A stretch of 64,000 bases of DNA, taken from contig MFYT01000019.1 of the NCBI GenBank assembly GCA_001789205.1, positions 1-64,000 of the forward strand, given 5' to 3'. The stretch is from Candidatus Raymondbacteria bacterium RIFOXYA2_FULL_49_16 (GTDB lineage: Bacteria; Fibrobacterota; OXYB2-FULL-49-7; XYB2-FULL-49-35). Shown one piece after another: positions 19,151 to 24,373 of the stretch. Numbering within the stretch: the stretch's first letter is position 1; each line of letters begins with the position of its first letter. The notes under the pieces are model-generated. The model saw only the letters and a program-made list of their open reading frames with translations. It was not told where the DNA came from and did no database searches. Position numbers and translations under genes: made by a program.

Positions 19151-19765
19151 CTATTTTTTCTTTTTCGGTTTTTCGGTTTTTGCCGCTTTCGCGGGTTCTG
19201 CCATTTCTTTAATGAGCGACTCAGCCCTGCCAACGGCTGCCACTATCTGTTCCTTCACAGAAGCGATCTCGCCGTTTTCGAATGAGGCCTTCAATGATGC
19301 CAGGCCATTTTCGAGATCATTGACCGCGCTTTCTAATTTTTCAGCAGCGTCCTTCATTTTCTTGTTTTTTGACACTTTGTTCAACGCTGCCTTGGCCTCC
19401 GCGATTTTGGCTTCCTGCTTTTTAATGAGCGCCGCAACCTCGGCCTTCATCGCTTCCTTGTTTGCCGCAGCAGCAGTAAGGGCTGCCTCAGCGGACTGCA
19501 TGGCGCTGGCAAGGGATTTTTTCGCCGCTTCGTAGTTTCTTCCCAACACGAATTTCGCCTTCTGTTTTTCGATTTCCGCGAGCGCGGCCTTTATTGCGTC
19601 GCTTGCCGCGGAGAATTCCACGGGAGCGTATTTCCCGGCTTCTCCTGCCTGGGCGGTCTCAACGGCCTTTTTCGCTTTCTCGACATCCTGGTCCGGGGCC
19701 TTTGCACATCCCGACATCAGGGCTGCAGCAACGCCTGCTGCGACAATGGCGTTCGTGAATCTCAT
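19151..19765 (-). CDS. Ala/Lys-rich coiled-coil lipoprotein
   Basis: The true start is ATG 19765, preceded by a strong CCGGAGGT ribosome site; upstream in-frame codons do not encode a signal. The 204-residue product has a lipoprotein signal (ALMSGC, Cys near 20). The mature part is almost entirely helical and rich in Ala, Lys and Glu, with heptad-like spacing typical of a coiled coil or helical bundle, and ends in a Lys-rich tail (EKPKKKK). It has no recognisable enzyme domain. Related abundant Ala/Lys-rich lipoproteins act as outer-membrane or peptidoglycan-linked spacers; a structural envelope role is inferred. It is followed by an intrinsic terminator and stands alone. Confidence 0.85.
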   Translation of the reverse strand: MRFTNAIVAAGVAAALMSGCAKAPDQDVEKAKKAVETAQAGEAGKYAPVEFSAASDAIKAALAEIEKQKAKFVLGRNYEAAKKSLASAMQSAEAALTAAAANKEAMKAEVAALIKKQEAKIAEAKAALNKVSKNKKMKDAAEKLESAVNDLENGLASLKASFENGEIASVKEQIVAAVGRAESLIKEMAEPAKAAKTEKPKKKK

Positions 19766-20077
19766 ACAGAAACCTCCGGTTAATTGTGGAAATTTTGGAA
19801 AATAAAAAGGAGAACTGTCTTGTGAACAGCGTGCGGAACCAGCACAACAGTGTGCGCCCATACACGTAACTCGCTTCTTGGTGCAATAACGGGCAAGGAT
19901 CGCTATGTTGGGCAATAAATTAATATTATTTCTTGCACTGGCGCAAGGCCTCTGCGAACAAGAACCGTGAAACGAGCAAGGTTCTTCAAGATTATCAGGC
20001 GCCGAACATGCGTAAATCTGTACTTTGGGTTGATTTGTTAATTATATTTGATGTGGGTTTAACGACCCAATATACCC
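19766..20077. promoter_or_regulatory. 312-bp divergent intergenic region with inverted repeats
   Basis: No gene is visible between the lipoprotein gene (minus) and the first STAS gene (plus). It contains AAGAACC at 19960-19966 paired with GGTTCTT at 19980-19986, a motif that recurs upstream of the first spoVG gene, and a small hairpin TGGGT...ACCCA (20054-20069) just before the STAS start. The lipoprotein ribosome site lies at its left edge. I cannot assign -10/-35 boxes with confidence. Confidence 0.5.
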
Positions 20078-20425
20078 ATGGATATTACCACTTATTCCGT
20101 CGGCGGATACGCCGTCATACTTATTAGCGAATCAGTCCGCAAGTACGAGGATGTTGTTTTTATCAAAAAAAAGATCAATGAGATTGTGGACAATGGCCAG
20201 ATGTTTATCGCCATCAACCTTTCCAAAGTCGATTATATGCACAGCTTTTTCATCAAGATACTCACGTCCAGCTACAAGAAGCTGGTGAAAAGCGGCGGTG
20301 ATATTGTGCTCATCGGGCCCAATGAATTCATCAGGAACCTCATCAATCTTCTCAATATCCATAAATACATCACTGTCTTCGAGAACGACGAAAGCTTCAG
20401 GGAATTCGTCAAGACCCATACCTAG
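20078..20425 (+). CDS. Single STAS-domain protein (anti-anti-sigma-like)
   Basis: The 115-residue protein is one STAS domain. The signature is FIAINLSKVDYMHSFFIKIL, where Ser near residue 60 lies where SpoIIAA-type proteins are phosphorylated; the preceding Asp is His. In classical systems the unphosphorylated STAS protein binds an RsbW/SpoIIAB kinase and frees a sigma factor. No sigma factor is adjacent. Its 3' end faces the tandem-STAS gene across 21 bp. It probably shares control with spoVG at 21346, since both have an AAGAAC...GTTCTT repeat upstream. I am confident of the fold, not of the partner. Confidence 0.85.
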   Translation: MDITTYSVGGYAVILISESVRKYEDVVFIKKKINEIVDNGQMFIAINLSKVDYMHSFFIKILTSSYKKLVKSGGDIVLIGPNEFIRNLINLLNIHKYITVFENDESFREFVKTHT

Positions 20426-20446
20426 GCGCCCGGCATATTTTCCATG

Positions 20447-21121
20447 TCAATTCCACGACCCTAGCGCTTTTTCACGCGAGGGGTAGATGGTCACAAAAGG
20501 CGATGAAATATGTTTTTCGCACGCCTGGAGGGTCGCGGCGTCGGAACAGAAGATGCGTACGCGTCCCTTTGACTGTTCAACGATTTTCTGGAGGCGCTTC
20601 ACGATAGGTTCAGTGATTGTGCATGCGGATACAAACCTGCTGATATCTATGAGGGTTTTGAATTCGTCGTTGAGAATGGTGTCGAGTGTGGTGATGTAGG
20701 TTTCGCAGTCTGTGTTTTCAGCTGGAAAGTCGCTGAATTTGAACACGCCCACGTTCTGAAAAAGGTCAAAATCCAGCTTAAGTGAAAGGGTCTCTTTTTT
20801 TTGACGCTCGGGCTGCTTATACGGTATCGAGGGCGCGTGCACTGTGAAGAAATTGACCAGACTGGTAGTTTCAAGCACCTTCAGATTGTCTTCGGACACA
20901 TTATCGAGAATTATGGCCCTGCCGTTTTCTTCGGCCATGTTGTGCAACTTAATGAGCGCGCCAATGGTCATACTATTCAGGAGAATAAGGTCCGCAAGAT
21001 CTATCCGCATGTTGCCGCTTTTCGATGAAGTCAGAAACTGAACGCCCATTTCGATTAATTCATTAGAATTGTAAAAGGTTATTTCCGCGGGCAGTTTGTA
21101 ACTGAATTCGTTATCTGGCAT
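20447..21121 (-). CDS. Tandem STAS-like regulatory protein
   Basis: I read this 224-residue protein as two STAS-like domains in a row. The first (about 1-105) has MRIDLADLILLNSMTIGAL, with Ser at the usual phosphosite, then a helix and AIILDNVSEDNLKVL. The second (about 115-224) has LIDISRFVSACTITEP, where Thr takes the Ser position, then VRIFCSDAATLQAC. It resembles the many STAS proteins around it, but two-domain forms are uncommon. It is divergent from spoVG and convergent with the single STAS gene. A role as a two-site switch or scaffold in the same pathway is inference. Confidence 0.65.
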   Translation of the reverse strand: MPDNEFSYKLPAEITFYNSNELIEMGVQFLTSSKSGNMRIDLADLILLNSMTIGALIKLHNMAEENGRAIILDNVSEDNLKVLETTSLVNFFTVHAPSIPYKQPERQKKETLSLKLDFDLFQNVGVFKFSDFPAENTDCETYITTLDTILNDEFKTLIDISRFVSACTITEPIVKRLQKIVEQSKGRVRIFCSDAATLQACEKHISSPFVTIYPSREKALGSWN

Positions 21122-21189
21122 GGAGTTATCCTTTATTAAACAGATTATTAATTTAGTTAATACCCGTGTTTTATGTCAAAATATTTGCA

Positions 21190-21212
21190 GATGTGACAGG
21201 TTTTGTCATATC
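21190..21212. promoter_or_regulatory. Near-perfect palindrome in the tandem-STAS/spoVG divergent spacer
   Basis: GATGTGACA (21190-21198), a 5-base centre GGTTT, then TGTCATATC (21204-21212) form a 9-bp inverted repeat with one mismatch. It lies between two divergent regulatory genes and has the size of a dimeric regulator's operator. No T-tract follows, so a terminator is unlikely. Confidence 0.5.
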
Positions 21213-21254
21213 TGGGTGTTATATTTTTAGTGCGATCTTCGAAACGATGAGCGC

Positions 21255-21272
21255 AAGAACAAACAAGTTCTT
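21255..21272. promoter_or_regulatory. AAGAAC-N6-GTTCTT inverted repeat upstream of spoVG
   Basis: AAGAAC (21255-21260) and GTTCTT (21267-21272) form a 6-bp inverted repeat ending 74 bp before the spoVG start. A longer-spaced version (7 bp, 13-base loop) occurs 92 bp before the STAS gene at 20078, with similar following sequence (TTGATATTCCAG versus AAGATTATCAGG). The pair suggests shared control of the two genes. Confidence 0.45.
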
Positions 21273-21345
21273 TGATATTCCAGTCCGGTCCGTCCCATAA
21301 GCAAAACAATTGTATTACGTATATACCAAACTTAGGAGTTTTATT

Positions 21346-21621
21346 ATGAAGACGAACATCGAACTTACCGCCATTAAAGTGTATCCTTTCAAACAAGCAA
21401 AGGGAAAGATCAAAGGGTTTGTGCAGGTTGTGCTGAACAACGCGCTCAAGCTCAACGGTCTTAAAATCGTGGAAGGGGAAAACGGCCTCTTCCTGAGTTA
21501 TCCGTCTGAAAAGGGAAAGGATGGCAACTACTACAGCATCTACAATCCCATAACACGGGAGAGCAGAACCGAGATCCAGGACGCTGTCCTGGCGAATTAC
21601 GAGGCAGCGGTTTCGGCCTAA
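21346..21621 (+). CDS. spoVG: SpoVG family RNA/DNA-binding regulator, copy 1
   Basis: The start is ATG 21346 with TAGGAG nine bases upstream; the open frame extends to a TTG at 21310 that has no ribosome site. The 91-residue product is a full SpoVG domain: IKVYPF, IKGFVQVVLNNAL, then GLKIVEGENGLFLSYPSE and NPITRESRTEIQDAVL, which match the conserved family core. SpoVG binds nucleic acid and controls late or stress functions in Firmicutes and spirochaetes; in Gram-negative FCB-type bacteria its targets are unknown. It is followed 102 bp later by a second, diverged SpoVG, and both lie in a STAS-rich regulatory island. Confidence 0.9.
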   Translation: MKTNIELTAIKVYPFKQAKGKIKGFVQVVLNNALKLNGLKIVEGENGLFLSYPSEKGKDGNYYSIYNPITRESRTEIQDAVLANYEAAVSA

Positions 21622-21636
21622 AAGCGCACGCTTTTA
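21619..21636. promoter_or_regulatory. Short hairpin between the two spoVG genes
   Basis: TAAAAGCG and CGCTTTTA (21619-21626 and 21629-21636) are perfectly complementary around CA, and the stem begins within the first spoVG stop codon. With no downstream T-tract it is more likely a processing or partial-attenuation hairpin than a strong terminator. Confidence 0.4.
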
Positions 21637-21723
21637 TCGGAAACCAGTGAAAAGCGGGACGGGCCGGGTTGGAACCAAAGAACCAATGAAAAAACCATAT
21701 GTAACGACCAAGGAGACGATATC

Positions 21724-22014
21724 ATGGAAAACGCAGTACTCGATATTACCGAACTCAGGATTTATCCAACAAAAAAAGAATCCGCTGTCAGGGCATTCTG
21801 CACAGCCACCTTCAACCACGCGCTATGCGTATCAGGCATCAGGATCAAGGAGGGAAAAAAGGGCGTCTATGTCGCCTTTCCCCTTTCCACAGGCGCAAAT
21901 GGCAAACGGCATCCGATTGTGTTTCCCGTGACCGGCGAAGCCAGGCGCGAGATTTCCAACAGGATTTTGGCCACGTACGTCATCAACCACTGTGTTGATG
22001 ATTATACGCTGTGA
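21724..22014 (+). CDS. SpoVG family regulator, diverged copy 2
   Basis: This 96-residue protein has the same layout as its neighbour (ITELRIYPT, then VRAFCTATFNHALCVSGIRI, GKKGVYVAFPLS and FPVTGEARREISNRIL), but differs at many positions: the GENGLF turn is GKKGVY and NPIT is FPVT. It retains the basic residues in the last helix. It has a good AAGGAG site and lies just before the STAS/ATPase/activator operon (31 bp to the next start). A tandem duplicate that has diverged, perhaps binding different nucleic-acid targets or forming heterodimers, is the simplest reading. Confidence 0.85.
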   Translation: MENAVLDITELRIYPTKKESAVRAFCTATFNHALCVSGIRIKEGKKGVYVAFPLSTGANGKRHPIVFPVTGEARREISNRILATYVINHCVDDYTL

Positions 22015-22044
22015 AATATATCTTATACCTTAGGAGGGCATGCC

Positions 22045-22407
22045 ATGTCAAACCTGAGGATTGTCGAACATAAGACCGGGCCAGCGGGTAATCTGATTGT
22101 CCTGCGAATAGAGGGGAGCATTGATCAGGCAAACATCGACCAGCTTCAAAAAACCATTGCACGGGTGGTGGCCGGGGGGTGCGCCAGGATCATCGCCAAC
22201 TGTGAAAAGCTCTCCTTTATCTCCAGCTCGGGCATTGGGGTCTTTATCGACCTGAAGGAGGTTTTGGGAGAGAAAAATGGCGAACTGGCCTTTGCCGCGG
22301 TCACGTCCAAATTCCTGAACATCTTTCATAAGGTCGGCGTGGACGAGCTCTTTACCATGTTTCCCGGAGAAAAAGAGGCCCTCAGCCATTTTAACCAGGG
22401 CGCTTAG
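22045..22407 (+). CDS. STAS-domain anti-anti-sigma factor-like protein
   Basis: This 120-residue single STAS domain is the most canonical of the group: LIVLRIEGSIDQANIDQL at the start and IIANCEKLSFISSSGIGVFI, with Ser at the site phosphorylated by RsbW-type kinases. It has a strong TAGGAGG site. The downstream ATPase-like gene starts 6 bp after its stop, the standard spoIIAA-spoIIAB or rsbV-rsbW order, followed 9 bp later by a sigma-54 activator. It is therefore probably the switch subunit of this operon, binding the ATPase-like protein. Confidence 0.93.
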   Translation: MSNLRIVEHKTGPAGNLIVLRIEGSIDQANIDQLQKTIARVVAGGCARIIANCEKLSFISSSGIGVFIDLKEVLGEKNGELAFAAVTSKFLNIFHKVGVDELFTMFPGEKEALSHFNQGA

Positions 22408-22413
22408 CGTTTC

Positions 22414-22812
22414 ATGAAGCGGTCATTTCCCTATTCACTCGAATCCCTTGCGGCGGTGCGTCAGCTTGCCGCTGATTTCTGCTCCAACAGCGCCATCAAC
22501 GAATTGGTGTGCGGTGAAATGGAGCTTGCGCTCAACGAGGCATGCACCCATATCATCAGCCACCGCGGCAGCAGCACCCAGCCGGACGAAACCTTCCACG
22601 TGACTCTTGCCACTGTGGGCGCCATGCTGGTCGCGTCTGTATCATTTCCCGGCAAACGATACAATTTTATGCAACCAACCAATACGGCGCGCGCCAAAGG
22701 ACCGGCCATGAGTCTCTTTGCCGCCTATGTGACCCGGAAAATGGTGGATATGGTCATGTATAATTATCTTCCCGGCAATATTAACGAGCTCCGGCTCATC
22801 AAGAACCTGTAA
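22414..22812 (+). CDS. RsbW-like ATPase-fold protein with degenerate nucleotide site
   Basis: The 132-residue protein follows a STAS gene and shows the RsbW/SpoIIAB fold: an N-terminal helix/strand region, then CGEMELALNEACTHIISH, which matches the N-box helix of HATPase_c_2 proteins. However, the key Asn of the usual NEACxN motif is His, and I see no DxGxG loop where it should follow (the region reads SVSFPGKRYNF). If so, it may not bind or hydrolyse ATP and may act as a binding scaffold, not a kinase. The operon order and domain match support the call; the loss of activity is inference. Confidence 0.75.
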   Translation: MKRSFPYSLESLAAVRQLAADFCSNSAINELVCGEMELALNEACTHIISHRGSSTQPDETFHVTLATVGAMLVASVSFPGKRYNFMQPTNTARAKGPAMSLFAAYVTRKMVDMVMYNYLPGNINELRLIKNL

Positions 22813-22821
22813 GGAGCGCGC

Positions 22822-24315
22822 GTGCCTGTTACTGAAAAAAAACAGCTCGAAAGCCTGTTGCAGGCAAGCGCGGCGCTCCATTCATCCATAGATCTGCCTG
22901 AACTTTTACGTAAAATGATCGACCTCATTTCCGGGGTTCTCGAATGTTCTGGCAGTTCCATCTATGTTTTTGACCAGGCAAAGGGCGAACTAGTGCTTGA
23001 GGCTGATACCGCGGGCAAGGACCTCAATCTCAAGATCGAGGCTGGACCCCGGGTATACGCCGCAGGCGTAGGCGTGCCGGTCCATGTGCGCGATTCCCGG
23101 ACCGACAAGCGGTGGGAGGCGTTGGCCCAGGGCGATGAAGGACCGCAGAGCGTGCTCTGTGTTCCCATGCAGTTCAACGGCCAGTCCGTAGGGGTCATTG
23201 AGGCCACGGATAAAAAGGATGGCGGGCAGTTCGACTACGATGATCTGCAGCTCTTCCAGGGTTTCGCTAATATCTGCGGGGCGGCCATTATAAATGCGCG
23301 GCGTTTTTCCGCGGTCTCGTCCGAAAACAGGAAGCTCAAGGAGACACTCGCGGGCAGCGTGGTCAACCTGATCGGCAATTCAACGGCCGTGCAGAAAATA
23401 ACCAGTGTTATCAAAAAAGTGGCGCATGTCGATTCCATTGTGCTCATTACCGGCGAGAGCGGCACGGGCAAGGAGATCATTGCCCGGAGCATCCATGCGC
23501 TTTCGGACCGCAAAGACAAGCCCTTTATTCCGGTCAACTGCGGTGCTGTGCCAGAGAACCTCCTTGAGAGCGAGCTCTTTGGCCACGAAAAAGGCGCTTT
23601 TACAGGCGCAGACCGCCAGCGCGCGGGCATTTTCGAGGAGGCCGAGGGCGGCACAGTGTTTCTCGACGAGATCGGCGAGACCTCGCTCACTACCCAGGTG
23701 AAGCTGCTCAGGGTGCTCCAGGAGGGCGCCTTCAAACGCGTGGGCTCTAACCGGGAAATAAAGTCGAATGTGCGTGTCATCTCAGCCACCAACCGGAAGC
23801 TTGAAGAGCTGGTCGCTGAAAAAAAATTCAGGGAAGACCTCTATTACCGGATCAATGTTGTGGCCATTCCTGTGCCACCCCTGCGCGAGCGCATGGACGA
23901 TCTGCCGGTGCTGGCCGGGTATTTTTTAAAGAAATCGTGCGAAAAGCTCAAAAAGAACAGTGCGGGCATTTCACCAGCGGTCATGCGCCTCTTTTTTTCC
24001 TATGAATGGAAGGGAAACGTGCGCGAATTGGAAAATACCATTGAATCCGCGGTTGCCATGAGTGAAGGTTCCTTCCTTGAACCCGGCGACCTTCCCGTCC
24101 GCTTTTCAAGCGCACTGAGCTCTGCGCCTGGATTCATGTCGCTTGCCCATCTCACGTACGACGAGGCAAAGGACGAGTTTGAAAAGCAGTATTTTTCAGG
24201 CCTGCTCCAGCTCCACAATGGCGATGTGCACAAGGCCGCTGAACAGTCGAAGGTGAGTGAGAAATCGATTGTACGCAGACGCCAGAGATTTGATATTTCC
24301 AAGAACAAAGAGTGA
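22822..24315 (+). CDS. GAF-domain sigma-54-dependent transcriptional activator
   Basis: The 497-residue protein starts at GTG after AAGGAG. An N-terminal GAF domain (about 20-165) probably senses a small molecule or protein. A sigma-54 AAA+ domain follows (about 184-405) with Walker A GESGTGKE, the sigma-54-contact loop ELFGHEKGAFTGA, Walker B GTVFLDEIGE, sensor RVISATNR and the arginine-finger FREDLYYR region. The C-terminus (about 445-497) has a Fis-like helix-turn-helix (NGDVHKAAEQSKVSEKS), though less typical than usual. It is the last gene of the STAS - RsbW-like operon. I infer that the upstream pair controls this activator in place of a sigma factor. Confidence 0.93.
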   Translation: MPVTEKKQLESLLQASAALHSSIDLPELLRKMIDLISGVLECSGSSIYVFDQAKGELVLEADTAGKDLNLKIEAGPRVYAAGVGVPVHVRDSRTDKRWEALAQGDEGPQSVLCVPMQFNGQSVGVIEATDKKDGGQFDYDDLQLFQGFANICGAAIINARRFSAVSSENRKLKETLAGSVVNLIGNSTAVQKITSVIKKVAHVDSIVLITGESGTGKEIIARSIHALSDRKDKPFIPVNCGAVPENLLESELFGHEKGAFTGADRQRAGIFEEAEGGTVFLDEIGETSLTTQVKLLRVLQEGAFKRVGSNREIKSNVRVISATNRKLEELVAEKKFREDLYYRINVVAIPVPPLRERMDDLPVLAGYFLKKSCEKLKKNSAGISPAVMRLFFSYEWKGNVRELENTIESAVAMSEGSFLEPGDLPVRFSSALSSAPGFMSLAHLTYDEAKDEFEKQYFSGLLQLHNGDVHKAAEQSKVSEKSIVRRRQRFDISKNKE

Positions 24316-24351
24316 CAAAAAAAGGTGGCATGGGGATTGTTACATGCCACC
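24316..24351 (-). terminator. Intrinsic terminator of the matrixin operon
   Basis: On the minus strand a 9-bp perfect stem (GGTGGCATG/CATGCCACC, plus-strand 24324-24332 and 24343-24351, 10-base loop) is followed by seven T residues (complement of 24317-24323). This is a textbook Rho-independent terminator for the matrixin gene. On the plus strand only A residues precede the stem, so the sigma-54 activator is not clearly terminated by it. Confidence 0.85.
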
Positions 24352-24373
24352 CGGATGCGCGCGGTCTTCTCCG

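Noticed and set aside
19930-19960. A sigma-54-type promoter (GG-N10-GC) before the first STAS gene
   Set aside because: A TGGCGC...TGC pattern is present, but the GG-GC spacing is 12 rather than 10, so it does not fit.
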